A stretch of DNA of 64,000 nt from contig JBAKBP010004441.1 in the NCBI GenBank assembly GCA_037953745.1, positions 1 through 64,000 of the forward strand. Direction: 5' to 3'. Source of the stretch: Lithodes maja. Its lineage: Eukaryota > Arthropoda > Malacostraca > Decapoda > Lithodidae. This document shows positions 32,640-45,348 of this stretch, piece by piece. The translations under genes and the position numbers were made by a program. The notes under the pieces are model-generated. The model did no database searches and was not told where the DNA came from. It saw nothing but the letters and a program-made list of their open reading frames with translations. The first letter of the stretch is position 1. Every line of letters starts with the position of its first letter.

Positions 32640-33213
32640 GTAAAGGGGTTGAGGGGGGGGGGGGGGTATGGTCTGGACCCCCTTCTCCCTCATGATTAAC
32701 AACATTAGTTTAAGGGTTTTAAGAAGCTTGCCCCATTAGTTTAGGTGATTTTAAGACCTTTCGCCCCATTTCGTTGTCAATTTTAAAAATCTGTAATGGT
32801 ATTTAGGTGTGTATTCATCCTAGCGAGTGATAGCGTAATGTTTGTTATAGGTATATTCTGGGGATCTAGGGGTTTATTATACGTATATTGAGGGGGGATG
32901 GGCCTGTTATCTGGACCACTTTCTCCATCATGCTTAGCCCATTAGTTAGTCGATTTTAAGACCTTTCGCCCCATTTCTTCGTTAATATTTAATCTTTCGT
33001 GCTATTTAGGTGTAGATTTTTCCCCTGGCGAACGATAGTGAGCCTGTAATGTTGGAAGAACGACATTTGTCTACCGACAAATGTACAAAACTAATCTAGA
33101 AGGGGGATTTAATGGATGCTTTTTGTTTTAATTTGATGGAGGTCTAGGGAGGAAACTAGAAAAATAATGAATACATGCAAAAATTGCTCAAAAAGTGAAC
33201 CATCTCCCCTTAA
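32640..33213. mobile_element. Foldback F1 subtype b, rearranged copies
   Basis: Two left halves occur (CCCCCTTCTCCCTCATGATT at about 32680 and a second near 32920), with a damaged core at 32818 and a good one at 33025 (CTGGCGAACGATAGTGAGCC). The right end is CTCCCCTTAA at 33213. Probably one element inserted in another; a G run sits at 32655-32667. Confidence 0.6.
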
Positions 33214-33244
33214 TGGTTTATTATGGCTATATTATATATATATA

Positions 33245-33345
33245 TATATATATATGTTTCTAGTCTCTCAGTGGGGATCGAACCATCGACCATCAGAACG
33301 ATAGCCGACGCTTAATCAATTACACCACGGCAGTCTATTTCTAGT
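33245..33345 (-). repeat. tRNA-headed SINE S2 copy
   Basis: Minus strand A-box side GCCGTGGTGTAATTGATTAA and B-box GGTTCGATCCCCACTGAG. It matches 32140-32240 base for base over the head and lies beside a (TA)n tract. Confidence 0.6.
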
Positions 33346-34224
33346 TATGGAAGCATATCTCTGGAAACCAATGTAGGAATATAATTATAGTCTCTTGCCC
33401 ACTCATACAAATTCCTGGACTTCACCTATTTCTAGTTATGGAAGCATATCTCTGGAAATGAGTTTTTGAATAACATTTTCTATAAATCAACTAGGAAGAA
33501 ATAGACACCTGGATGGGGATAAAAGTCTTAAAACAGTTGACTGAATGGGGCCGTATGGATACAAGCCAGGGAAAGAGAGAAATATAAATAAAGCCGGCGA
33601 CCCCCCTTAAGTATCGAGAAATTATCTGCTAAGGGATTCAATTTATCATCAGCTGAAAAGAAATGAGTCTAGTTAACCCCTTTGACCCCAGGGATGCACG
33701 TTATGCATCGCCTATGTACAGTCTCGCTAATAAGTCTCGTCTCAGCACCAAGTATGTTTTGATCAATAATTGGTATCAGCAATATCTAAGCTTCATTTCT
33801 TCATATCGAGTGAAATACAGGTATACAAACCAGTTCCTACACTTACCCACCCTATTCAACATCTGACAGACATTAATACAGCACAGAGCGAGCCAAACGT
33901 AATGACAGCTGGGACATTACTTATTAGCTCGACTGTATGTAACCCACAGTACCAGCGACGCAACGTATGTGAACGCCTTAATTACTCTTGTCCTATGGCA
34001 CCTGAGGGTTCAGATTTGTATGGGAACTACTTTAGGATCCCATGGAACAATACCAATAGTTGATAACCCCCCCCAAGTCCAGCCGCGTGCGTGTGGACGT
34101 GCGCGGGAGTGATAGGTCAGTATACCGCCAACCCATCACCCAATGATAATGGTGACTTCCCCCTGTCCTCCAAGACCATTAAATGACCTAGGTGAGCGGT
34201 TTTATATTGTTTTTCCTTCATTAC
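33346..34224. other. F1 fragment and unassigned sequence
   Basis: 33480-33612 is a reversed F1 subtype a half (GACACCTGGATGGGGATAAA, ending CCCCCTTAA). At 33674 TTAACCCCTTTGACCCCAG looks like the start of another TTAA element, whose far end I could not place. The short frames here carry no recognisable protein. Confidence 0.45.
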
Positions 34225-34331
34225 TATAGTCATACCACTCCAAGTTAGCAGTTCTGATGGCAAAAACTGGTAGCACTGAAGGTCACACTTATCATGGGTA
34301 ATGCGATATCACGGGTGATAACTCCTACACA

Positions 34332-34367
<36 letters not shown>

Positions 34368-34507
34368 GTTAATGGGATATCACGGGTGAAAACTCCTACA
34401 CAACCTCTCTCTCTCTCTCTCTCTCTTATTTATCTTAATTCTCATTATGAATTATTTTAATACAGTGACGACCGCCAGGTGATATTGTTCAAATTAGGAA
34501 GGACCTC

Positions 34508-34559
<52 letters not shown>

Positions 34560-34655
34560 AAGACAGACAGACAAACACAGACACGCAGAGAGAGAGAGAT
34601 AGAGCTACATAGATACACAGACCTCAAGGTCCTTATTAGGCAGTCTGTCCTTACA

Positions 34656-34700
<45 letters not shown>

Positions 34701-34745
34701 CATATATATACATACTGTACAGTGTACATACACACACATACCCGC
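34225..34745. repeat. Left copy of an inverted 500-bp flank
   Basis: CCACTCCAAGTTAGCAGTTC, GGTAGCACTGAAGGTCACAC, GTGACGACCGCCAGGTGATA, CTCAAGGTCCTTATTAGGCA and CACTGTACAGT-type microsatellite parts all recur inverted at 52005-52530. It includes (CT)n, (AG)n and (TA)n tracts. The inverted partner stands directly at the 3' end of the plus-strand LINE A. Confidence 0.75.
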
Positions 34746-34749
34746 CAGT

Positions 34750-37110
34750 ATCCCGGATCGCATCGGAGATCGGCCCAACATTCTTGACTCGTTTCTAACT
34801 TCTAACCCTTCTTCTTATACTGTCGATCTTTTCTCTCCTCTGGGCTCCTCCGACCATAAACTTCTCTGTCACCTGTCCTATCTCTCCAGTATGGCCACCC
34901 GATCGTCCTAGCCGGCGGCGCTTGGCGCTGCCGACTGGGAGGCTCTCCGGCAGTACTTCTTTGATTTCCCATGGAATGATTTCTGCTTCCGTGGCCGGGA
35001 ACCCTCGGAGAGTGCTGAACACATTACCGAGGTAATCCTATCGGGCATGGAAGCATACATTCCATTCTCCTTCTCTCAGACTAATGCTAAAAAATCTTGG
35101 TTTACTGACGCCTGTTCTACTGCTGTCCGCAATAAGGAGGAAGCATTCAAACGGTACCGACGCCTTAAAACTCAAGACTCTCAATCTTCCTATGTTTCTG
35201 CCCGGAATCAAGCCAAATCTGTTCTTCGACTTGCCAAACACTCTTTCATCAATAATAAATGCACTGAACTATCCAACTCTAGCTCTTCCCAAGCTTTCTG
35301 GCATCTAGCCAAAAACCTCTCCAACAATTTCTCTTCCTAGTCTTTCCCTCCCCTTTCCCACTCTGATGGCACAACCATCACTTCTTCCTCTGACAAAGCT
35401 AAACTCTTCGCTCAAACTTTTGCTAGAAACTCCACCTTGGATGATTCCGGTGCTATTCCTCCCTCTCTGCCCTCCTCTCTCTTACTTATGCCTAATATCC
35501 TAATCTCTTCTAAAGATGTACTTTCTACCCTCTCTGGGCTTAACACTAATAAGGCGTACGGTCCGGACGGTGTTCCTCATGTTGTTCTCAAAAACTGTGC
35601 TTCCGTGCGGACTCCCTGCCTAGGCAAACTCTTTCGTCTCTGTCTATCCTCTAACGTCTTCCCTTCATGCTGGAAGTTTGCTCACAGTCAACCTGTCCCA
35701 AAGAAGGGCGACTGCTCTCAACCCTCCAACTATCGTCCAATTGCTCTCATCTCTTGTCTTTCTAAAGTTTTTGAAGCTATTCTTGCTTCCAAATTTCTTA
35801 AGCATTTCTCTTCTCATAATCTGCTCTCAGATCGCTAGTATGGCTTCCTTAAGGGTCGCTCTACTGGTGATCGTCTTTCATATCTTACTAACTCTTGGTC
35901 ATCCTCCTTTCGGGACTTCGGTGAGACTTTTTCTATTGCACTAGACATATCGAAAGCCTTCGATAGAGTCTGTCATAAATCTTTAATTTCTAAACTACCC
36001 TCCTTCGGTTTCTATCCCTCCATCTGTGCCTTTGTCTCTAATTTCCTTTCCGGCCGTTCCCATAGCCGCGGTTGTGGACGGCCATTGTTCACTTCCTCAC
36101 CCTATAAACTCCGGTGTTCCTCAGGGCTCTGTCCTATCTCCTATTCTCTTAGTAATTTTATAAATGATCTCCTTAACTGTACCTTAATTCCCATCCATTC
36201 ATACGCAGACGACTCAACCTTACACTACTTAGTTTTTCAGAACGCCCCAGCCAGCAATTCCTCAACGACAAACGTAATGAAGCCATAGAACTCTTAAATT
36301 CTGATCTAAATAGTATTTCCAAGTGGGGCAGAGAAAACCTTGTTAACTTTAATGCTTCCAAAACCCAATTTCTCCATCTATCTACCCGTCAGGATCTCCC
36401 AGCGGACTATCCCTTATTCTTCAACAATACAAAAATCAACCCTTCATCTTCTCTCAATATTCTTGGTGTCTCTTTTTCTTCTGCTCTCATTTGGAAGGAC
36501 CATATTACCAGTCTTGCTAAAGCAGCCTCCCAGAAGCTCGGTGTGCTCAACCGCCTTAGGGGGTTCTTTTCTTGCTCTGTACAGGGGCATAGTGAGTCCT
36601 TGTATTGAGTATTGTTCACATGTGTGGGGAGGTTCCTCTCACACCACTCTCCTAGACAAAGTTGAAAGGAAGGCCTTTTGTATCATTAACTCCCATCCAC
36701 TCACCAACTCTCTGCAGTCTCTCTCTCTCCGCCGCAATGTTGCATCTCTCTCGCTATTCTATCGCTACTATAATAATCAGTGTTCCTCAGAGCTATCCCA
36801 GTGCATACCACCTCCTTTACGAAGGACACGTGGTACCCGTCTTGCAACTCAATCCCACCCCTACTCTGTGCAACTCTCCAACCCACGAGTGAAACTTTAC
36901 TCTCAAACTTTCTTCTACTCAACAGCTGAGCTCTGGAACTCTCTCCCAGAATCAGTCTTTCCCTCTTCCTATGACTTAAATTGCTTCAAACTCTGTGTGT
37001 CCAGGCATTTTGGCTTGAACGTCCCTTGATTTTGGCCTTGTGACTCTTTCAACTATGGGGGAGGCACTCGCTATAGGCAGTAATGCCTTTTGCCTCCCTC
37101 AATCACATAG
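34750..37110 (+). mobile_element. Jockey/CR1-group LINE, 5' truncated (LINE 2)
   Basis: It begins in the endonuclease end (LFSPLGSSDHKLLCHL) and includes RT and the C-terminal tail. The 3' end is an A-rich stretch before a (CATA)n tract. It is inserted in the microsatellite that separates the 34225-34745 flank from LINE A. Confidence 0.8.
34796..37029 (+). pseudogene. LINE 2 endonuclease end and reverse transcriptase
   Basis: Parts in order: KKSWFTDACSTAVRNKEEAF, NTNKAYGPDGVPHVVLKNC, SNYRPIALISCLSKVFEAIL, TFSIALDISKAFDRVCHKSL, IPIHSYADDSTLHYLVFQN, then WKDHITSLAKAASQKLGVLN and SPCIEYCSHVWGGSSHTTLL. The catalytic YADD is intact. Stops (for example TAG at about 34909 and at about 35836) and several frameshifts break the frame. 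The fragment at 13660-14012 belongs to the same family. Confidence 0.78.
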
Positions 37111-37250
37111 AAAAAGAAAAAAAAATACATACATACATACATATACACACACATACATGCATAGGTACAATTGTACATTATATATACATATACATCCATA
37201 CACATATACATATATACCTATACATACATACACATACATATACACACAAT

Positions 37251-37318
<68 letters not shown>

Positions 37319-37340
37319 CACACATATACATACCGGTATA
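37110..37340. repeat. (CATA)n/(TA)n microsatellite
   Basis: Mixed CATA, CACA and TA repeats between LINE 2 and the 3' end of the minus-strand LINE A copy. Confidence 0.85.
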
Positions 37341-37619
37341 TATATAAAAAAACAAAATCATATCACCCCAGCCCTCTGTAGATAGAGGTCAAGCATTCCC
37401 TTGAAAGCGTTTATTGTGTCGCTCTCCACCACTCTCGCTGGTAGGTTATTCCACTCTGTCGCCACACTGTAGGTGAAGAAACTCTTTGTGACATCTAGGT
37501 TTGCCTTTTTGTTTTTTAATTTCATTCCATTTCTGCGAGTTTGAGTATTATTGTTTAATGTGAATAGTGCATTTGCATCGACTTTGTCGAAACCTTTTTA
37601 GCATCTTAACACTCTCCAA

Positions 37620-37740
37620 CTCATGACGCTATCGCGTCATATGGAGCTTATGCCAAAAAACTCATATGACGCTAGAGCGTCATATGAACTTATCTTCATT
37701 GCTCTCTAATAAGTTTATGACGCGATTGAGCGTCATATGA
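37620..37740. repeat. Three ATGACGC...GCGTCAT hairpins
   Basis: ATGACGCTATCGCGTCAT, ATGACGCTAGAGCGTCAT and ATGACGCGATTGAGCGTCAT follow one another within about 120 bases, each a perfect 7-bp stem with a 4- to 6-base loop. The spacers share CATATGA-like words. Confidence 0.7.
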
Positions 37741-37856
37741 GCTCAGTAAGTTAGGTAAGTTTGATGAAAATCTGTAGATTGGTGGCAACCCCAAGTTTCT
37801 CCGACTTCTAACGGTCCCGCAGTGAGGTTTTGACAGTTGTGGGGTACAGTGGCAAT

Positions 37857-39345
37857 ACTCATACCTCAAGCTTCCCAGTACCCTGGAAAGAAGCAAACAT
37901 CCATCCAGTTCCTAAAAAAAGGTGCCTCTTCAGATCCATCAAACTACAGACCAATAGCTAAAACTTCCACTCTTGGTAAAGTCTTTGAAATTATATTTAA
38001 TAATCACATAATTAAGCATCTTGAGAATAATACATTAATCAGTGATAGGCAATATGGTTTTAGATGATGTCGATCAACTGCAGACATTCTTTGCCTTCTT
38101 ACGCATCAAATCAACCAAGCTACAAACCAACATGGTGAAACACATACAATAGCACTGGATATATCAAAGGCATTTGATAGAGTCTGGCATCAATCCTTAT
38201 TGTCGAAGATGTCCCACTACGGCCTTGCATCATTAGTTCCACTAATTTCTTCTTATCTTCATAACAGAAAAATATGTGTAATGGTAGATGGCCTTTATTC
38301 TCAATTTCACTCAATAAATGCTGGTGTTCCCCAGGGATCAGTTTTGGCCCCAACTCTGTTCCTCATTCATATCAATGATCTCATATCTACCACTCATAAT
38401 TCAATACATTCCTACGCAGATGACTCAACACTCCACAGTTCCTTCACATTTACCAATTCTTTCACCCAACCCGATCTTATAAATTCAAAAATAAACACTG
38501 CAATTTCTCTGAACCAGGACCTTTCTAGAATTAATGAATGGGGACAAAAGAATCTAGTTTCCTTTAATGCACAGAAAACCAAGTACATTCAATTTTCTAA
38601 CCGACAGAATCTCACTGACTCCCATATATTTTTTAATGATTTAAATATTCTCACTTCCCCTAGTATTGACATTCTCGGTGTAACATTAACTACTAACTTG
38701 AGCTGGACACATTATGTTAGAAGCATTGCTAAGAATGCCTCTAAAAATCTGGGACTCCTGTACAGAGTTCGAGAATTCTTCACTGACGAGCAGTTGGCCG
38801 TAATATATAAAAGTCATGTGCGTTCTCAGATGGATTACTGTTCACCTCTGTGGAGTGGAAGTGGAGTGGTTGCATTGAGGCAGTTGGACAAAATTCAAAA
38901 TAAAGCTATTAGATTAATCAATAACCCTGCAATCACACAGAACCTTCCTACATTATCCATACGAAGAAACGTTGTTGCATCCCTTGAATTATTGTCCAGA
39001 TATTTTCACAGCAATTGTTCCGAGGAACTTGCTTCAATTGTGCCGTCTCTCCACATTTTTCCCCGTAGAACTAGGGCAGTTGAGAGTGCCCATGAATTTA
39101 CACTTTCTCCTCCACAATGCAGAACTTCTGCTTATCAAACTTAATTTAGCCCTCGAACTACTACTCTTTGGAATTCACTTCCCCCGAGTTGCTTTCCACA
39201 AACTTACAATCTACAAATGTTTAAATCTAGTTGTTACAAACATTTTATGAATGGAGGATGCCTTTAGGCACATGGACCTTTTTGTTTTATCTGTGTTTTT
39301 CCTTCCTCCGGTCATTGTCCCTTAAAAAAAAAAAAAATCAAAAAA
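37857..39345 (+). pseudogene. LINE B copy nested in the TTAA insertion
   Basis: RT parts: NYRPIAKTSTLGKVFEIIF, THTIALDISKAFDRVWHQSL, NAGVPQGSVLAPTLFLIHIN, IHSYADDSTLHSS and SPSIDILGVTLTTNLSWTHY, through MDYCSPLWSGSGVVALRQLD. It matches 55322-56790 closely. It is 5' truncated inside RT and ends in an A run at 39325. A stop follows GFR at about 38065 and a duplicated GTT shifts the end. Confidence 0.85.
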
Positions 39346-39379
39346 TACTGTGTCTCCCGCCTCCTTGCCAGTAAGTTAA

Positions 39380-41706
39380 CTATTTATGTCTGAGGGGGTT
39401 AAAGCACTCAATAAGCTGACCCCTCATCCTCCTCTTTTTTAATGAGAACAGGTTCAATCGTTTAAGTCTTTCTTCATATGGTTTATTTCTTAAGGAGGGT
39501 ATCATCTTCGTCACTCTACGCTGTACTGACTCGAGTCTTACAATGTCCTTGATCAAATAAGGTGACCAAAACTGCACACCATATTCAAGGTGGGGCCTCA
39601 CCATACTTTTGAACAGTGGCACTATTACGTTCTCATGTTTATATGTAAATTTTCGTTTAATAAAGCCCAACGCTATGTTTGCCTTATTTGCAGCTGCTAT
39701 ACATTGGTCGGAAGTTTTTAGGTATTCAGATATTAGTACCCCTAGGTGTTTTACTACCATTGCGATTTTTATTGGTTTGCCATTCATTTCGTATTTGTAT
39801 TTCATATTTCTGCTACCAACCTGCAGCACCTGACATTTATTGACATCTGCCATTTTTTCGACCACTCTGATATCTTGTTTAAATCAGCTTGCAACGCATT
39901 TTTATCTTCTTCGTTCAAGACTGTATTTCCTATTTTTGTATTGTCGGCGAGGAAATGGTGTAGTTTACCCCTACATTAATATCGTTAATGTACATGAGAA
40001 ACAGGACCGGTCCAAGGACTAAACCCTGTGGAACTCCACTAGTTACAGGCTCCCACTCGGATTCCACTCCATTTATCACCACTCTCTGTCTTCTGTCTGT
40101 AACCCAATCTTTTATCCAAGAATGAATTTCACCTTTGATACCTATCCTCTCCAGTTTAGCCAATAGTTTTCGGTGTGGCACCTTGTCAAAAGGTTTTTGA
40201 AAGTCCAAGAAGATTATATCTAGTGATTTCGTCATGTCGTTATATGTGAATAGTTTGTTATAAAATTCAATCAAATTTGTTAGGCATGACTTATTTGATC
40301 TAAAGCCGTCTGGACTATTTTTTATTAGGTTGTTTGATTCGAGGTAATCTACTATCTTATCTCTAACGATTTTTTCCAGGATTTTTCCTACAATTTAAGT
40401 TAGACTAATTGGTCTGTAATTACTTGTTTTGGCCTTGCTACCCTTCTTGTATATTGGCGTAATGTTCGCATCTTTCCAATCACTCGGTACAATCCCCTGT
40501 AGTAATGATAAGTTAAATAGTTGTGTCAGGGGTTTTCCTATTTCGTCCTTAACATTCTTAATTATTTTCGGGTGGAGCATGTCGGGTCCCGGGGTCTTAT
40601 TTACATTTAAATTACTCAATTTGCTTTGTACTTCCCTAACACTGATGGTGAAATCTCCTATCACATGAGTTGAGGTGTTATTTTCAGGGGTATGATCGAT
40701 AACTTCTGTGAAAACTGAACCAAAATATTTGCTGAGCATATTTGTCGTGTTTGTGTCACCTGTTATCGTCTGGCCATCTTCTATTAGCGGTGAGATTCCA
40801 CTTTTGATCTGTTAATTTTTATTTACATAATTGTAGAATTTTTGGGGGTTTGTGGCACTCTCTCTGGCAATAATCATTTCGTAATTTTGTTTGTTCGCCC
40901 TAATTATTTTGTTCACTTCCCTTCTACTATTTTTGTACAAGTTTTTAATTACTTCAGTGTTTGTGCTATTTTTTACAACTGTGTGGAGTTGATTCCTTTT
41001 CCTTATTGCCTTGTCAATGTCTCTACTGTACTTGAGTTCGTATTACGTTTTAGTTTCATGGGTACAAATTGTTTATGCGCTTCTGTAATTGTAGACTTAA
41101 AAATTAATGTCCCCATAGTTAATTTACTTAGTTTATATTTATGAGGTATGAGTGTATGTTTGATAGTGATTCCTTAAGTCAGTCATAATTTTCGTTTTTA
41201 AAGTCCGAAACCATTCCTGTTGTTTATACTGCGGAATATTTGCTTATAACGTTGATTCTTAAGATTTTATGATCGGACGTTGCCAGATGTTCACCTACAT
41301 CCAGGTTTGAGAATAGATTTTCTTGGGTAGTGATTACGAGGTCTAATATATTCCTGTCTCGCGTCGGCTGTTTTACGTGTTGAGTCAAAGAATTGTCCTG
41401 GATGAAGCTTGTCATTAGGCGTGACCCAGCATTTTTTCCGGTCAGGGTATTCCAGTCAATGAGGGGGAGGTTATAGTCACCTAGTAAAACAGTTTCGTCG
41501 GAATTAAGAGTTTTCTCTAGCTTTTCATAACAAATTGTATCATCGGCAACAGTTAGTCTCGGTGGTCGGTACGCCGTAGTGATATTTAAGTTCATGTTTT
41601 TTGTATTTATTTTGACGAACACTATTTCTGCATTACTTTCGGGGAGAGTCACCTCAACTGGGCTTAAGTAGGTTGCAACGTACATTGCAACCCCCCCCCC
41701 CCCCAC
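39380..41706 (-). pseudogene. LINE A ORF2 in the decayed copy
   Basis: Endonuclease at 41224-41706 (RPPRLTVADDTICYEKLEK, VLLGDYNLPLIDW, ATSDHKILRINVI); RT parts at 40395-40739 and 39930-40274 (IIFLDFQKPFDKVPHRKL, SGVPQGLVLGPVLFLMYIND) and the tail at 39380-39865. Changes against the intact copy include KAFD to KPFD, loss of frame before FADD, and a C run of about 14 at 41691-41704 where the intact copy has 7. Confidence 0.85.
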
Positions 41707-42261
41707 CCTCTTTGTTTTCCATTATTACGGTCTTTATGAAAACATTTATATGGCTCAATGTGATATTAATGTAGCAGATGTATATTTTTAAGGTTTAGAT
41801 GTGTTTCTGTTATACAAATAACGTCAACTTTCTCATTTAATAATAGACATTTGAGTTCGTCTATTTTGTTCCTTATTGAACAGACATTTATGGATATTAT
41901 TTTTATATAATTTCTCAGCATGCGCTGGATTTGTTTTTCTTATTGGTAAGGATGGGTTTGGGGTTGTGACTTGAAGCCGCAGCTGGTAGTCAAATTAATT
42001 AAATTGGTTTGGGTTGGCTTGGATGGGGTTGTTTAAGTTTTTTAGTGGTTCAGATAGGTAAATTTTCGCAACTTGTGGACCATTGGGGTTGACAGTTTCA
42101 TGTAAATGGTTGTGATGGACATGGAAGGGTTGGGCGGGGTTATTTATTTCTCGTAACTGTGCGGGTAGGTTAGGATGCGTGAGTTTTAAACCAAAGGAGG
42201 TATATATTTCATTAGTTTGATTGGGTGGGATTGTGGGAGGGCTTTTCCGGGGGTAGCGATG

Positions 42262-43455
42262 TCAATAGTCAGAGGAGTCTATTAGCATAATAACCTCTCG
42301 GTCCTGACTGGTGTTTTCATGGGCAATGTAGGTTGCGTGGTTTAGGGTGTCACTCATGTGCTGAACCCCTTTTTCTGATAAATGAATGCCATCTCCGCTG
42401 TAAAGGGACGAGTTCCCTACAAAGTTGGTCCAATTGTCCACATACAGTACCTTCTCATGTTCGCACATGACCTTGACTGCGTTGTTAATTTATATGGCTC
42501 TATTTTGTCCGTATGAGCTTGTTTTGATCCGGGGTTTGACGCCGCTTACCACACATTTCATGGTCTTCCTTTTCATGACTTTAATTAGGTTCTCAAAATC
42601 TTTTTCTATGGTCTTAATTGGGGCCTTACCTCCGTCAAAGCAGTCATTTGAGCCAACATTGACGACTACACAGGTGCCTTCTGGTATGGTGGAGTTAGTT
42701 ATGTCTTTCAAGATATGTTCGACTTTATCGCCTGGAATGACCTTTACTGACCTTTTTCCACTGTTCTTGGTGGCAAAGGCAGCTCCTTGACCTCGCATGA
42801 GACTGTCACCATAAACTAGGGTGAGTTTCTCCTTCCCGCTGACTCGGTGATTTGATGGTTTCGTTGTTTTCCCGTCATGAATTATCTTGCCTTTCGAGTT
42901 TGCTTTCACGTGGTCAGTTACCTCGTGTTCCTTGTTTTTGGCGAGAACAGCAAATCTGTTTTTGATAGGGATACCTGGTGTCGCTTTCCCATTCCCATTC
43001 CCATTCCCATTCACGTGGTCAGTTACCTTGTGTTCCTTGTTATTGGCGAGAACAGCAAATCTGTTTTGGATAGGGATACCTGGTGTCGCTTTCCCATTCC
43101 CTTGGGATTTGTTTTTGTTACGCCTGTTGACTACTGTCTGAAATAGATCATTGGATGGGTTTTCGTTTTGAGGATTTTTAACAACGTTGACTTGCTTACT
43201 CTGTATGTCATTTACTCGCTCTTTTAGTAAGAAATGTTGATGCGAAAGTAGACCAACAGTCTCCTTTAGTGTGAGATTATCTCGCTTCAGTTCGTCAGCC
43301 TGTGCCTTGTGTGCTTCTAATGTGCACTCCAAGAGCAAAAAGTTTTCACCGGTTAAACACATAAAACATTTGGCATTTGGATACCTGTGACACGGATACC
43401 ACTCCTTGTAGTAGTTCTTGTTACAGGAGGGGCATGTAAGTCTGATCGGTGCCAT
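42262..43455 (-). pseudogene. LINE A ORF1 in the decayed copy
   Basis: Same architecture as 47728-48897: Cys pairs (CPSC, CFMC), coiled coil, linker repeats, then LVYGDSLMRGQG, VVVNVGSNDCFDG and SGDGIHLSEKGV. A GAA to TAA change near 42490 cuts it. It keeps both full linker repeats, whereas the intact copy has lost part of the second. It ends TAT TGA at the same residue as the intact copy. Confidence 0.85.
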
Positions 43456-44069
43456 GATTTGGGGTTAGTGAGGGATAATTTGCAAAAACGAAAGTTACAA
43501 AATGTTGGAGTGGTCACTTCCCTTAAAGAGTTGTTCCGATGTTGCTGATGCAGGTTGCAAGATGTTGGTGGGGGGGTGAGGGTAGTTCCTGTTACGTCGG
43601 CACTTTAAAAATACATTTTGGCCGGATTTCGGGGGATGGTCCTAGGAGCCCTTATTTTATACCCCTATTTCCCCTCATAAACCGAGGTTTGAAGGGGGGG
43701 GGGGGGGGCGGCGGCGGTACTTTTTGACACTTGGCGGTAAGGAGTGGTGCAGCCGGGTAGGGGGGGGGGGGGGAGGACGAACTAGGGATGAGAGGAAAAG
43801 AAAGAGTGGGGGGGGGGAAATGAACTTGGGATGAGAGGAAAAGAGAGAGAGAGAGAAGTACAAAGGAGTACAAAGGAAATCAAGCAACAACAGATCCAGC
43901 GACCCTTCTAGGTTGCTTGTCCTCCAAAACACTGAGGATCAAGTGTCCAAACAGTGGTTTAGAGTGGGCAAGGAAACATTGGAAAGGGAATTACTGCCCT
44001 GGAACCAATGTCCGTGGCAGGATTAGGAAGTTAGTAGGGGACAGATGGGTTAGTAACTGAGGGGGGGAT
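43456..44069. other. LINE A 5' leader and G-rich low-complexity sequence
   Basis: 43456-43700 matches the leader of the intact copy (47463-47727). 43689-43830 holds long G runs and AG-rich repeats, with no gene. Confidence 0.6.
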
Positions 44070-45042
44070 AAAATAAAGTTATTAATTTACAAACGCAGTC
44101 AGTCGCGGGTTTGATGCGAGATACTTGTCTACACAGAGTTTAAATGAATCAACGGTGATGCAGTCTATAACGTTTCGGGGAAGCCCATTCCACAAGTTGA
44201 CAACTCGATTGAAGAAGAAATTCTTAGATTCGTGTGAGTTAAAAGATTTACCAATAGTTTTGCAACCGTTTCCCCGCGTGTAATTAGATTGGTCGATAGT
44301 GAAGTACTTACTACAGTTCATATTGTCGATGCCTTTGATGATTTTGAACACTTGAATTAAGTCACCTCTCTGCGCTGGGTTAAAGGAAATAGATTTAATT
44401 CTCCAAGACGCTCTTCGTATGGTTTGTTCTTCAGGCTAGGTATCATTTTGGCAACTCTATGTTGAACTCGTTCTAGCTTGTTTATATCTTTTTGGTAATA
44501 AGGGCACCAGGATTGAACGCAGTATTCCAGAAGAGGGCGGACTAAGGAATTGTAAAGGGTTAGGATAACGTCTTTGGATTTATGCTCAAATGACCTGCCT
44601 ATAAAGATAATTATTTAGTTTGCCTTCTTAACAACTTCTGAACATTGTTGACTCGGTTTTAGGTTACTCGATATTGTTACTCCCAGATCGGTTTCTCTGT
44701 TTACATTCTTAGGCTGAGTGCCATTCATCGAATAGTTTGCTTTCTCATTTAGGTATCCGATATGTAGTACTTTACATTTATCCGCATTGAAACTCATTTG
44801 CCAAATTTGGGCCCAACATGACAATTTATCTAGATTGTGTTGCATATCGTCAACTTGTTCTTTTGAGAGTACGCTATTTGCAATTTTTGTATCGTCAGCA
44901 AATTTTGAGATTGTGCAGGTGAGACCCTCATCTATGTCGTTGATGTAAATTAGAAAGATAATTGGTCCTAGTACCGATCCCTGGGGTACCCCGCTACTTA
45001 CATTGGTCCATTTAGATGCCTTACCGTTTATGACTACTCTTT
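44070..45042 (-). pseudogene. LINE C, 5'-truncated CR1-type fragment
   Basis: The minus strand reads SSGVPQGSVLGPIIFLIYIN, SKFADDTKIANSVLS, LSCWAQIWQMSFNADKCKVL, ETDLGVTISSNLKPSQQCSE, then SKNFFFNRVVNLWNGLPRNV. It is related to LINE A but a different family. It starts inside RT at 45042 next to a GA-rich tract and has stops in the thumb region. Confidence 0.8.
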
Positions 45043-45312
45043 GGGGGTGAGAGTGAGGGAAACAGAGTGAGGGAGTGACAGAATGAGAGAGAGAACGAAA
45101 GGGAGAGAGAGAGAGGGAGAAGGGGGGGGGGAGTGAGAGTGAGAAAATGGGAGTGATAGAATGAGAGAGAGAGAACGAAAGGGAGAGAGAGAGAGAGGAT
45201 TAGTTTATTGGGGGGCTGTATTCACCCGGGTGGGGCACTCCTCGTAAAACGGAATATCCATTGAGGGGAGGGAGCGGTGCCTTTGTTGGGGTTGGGGGGA
45301 GGGAGGAGTTGG

Positions 45313-45348
<36 letters not shown>

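Larger units (their letters stand above)
37606..39402. mobile_element. TTAA-flanked insertion in LINE A
   Basis: Compared with the intact LINE A, extra sequence starts and ends with TTAA (37606-37609 and 39399-39402), the signature of piggyBac-type target use. The ends are CACTCTCCAACTC and, reversed, CCCCCTCAGACAT, only loosely similar. Most of the interior is a LINE B copy. Confidence 0.75.
37341..43700 (-). mobile_element. CR1-type LINE A, decayed minus-strand copy
   Basis: A second copy of the LINE at 47463-51998, in the opposite orientation, with the same 5' leader, ORF1, ORF2 and 3' tail. It is interrupted by an insertion at 37606-39402 and carries several stops and frameshifts. The stop between ORF1 and ORF2 (TAT TGA) is at the same place as in the intact copy. 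Confidence 0.88.

Noticed and set aside
37083..37385. Thr/His and Ile/Tyr repeat frames
   Set aside because: Translations of (CATA)n, (CA)n and (TA)n tracts.
43539..43932. Gly- or Pro-rich frames
   Set aside because: They come from G runs in the LINE A leader and nearby low-complexity DNA.
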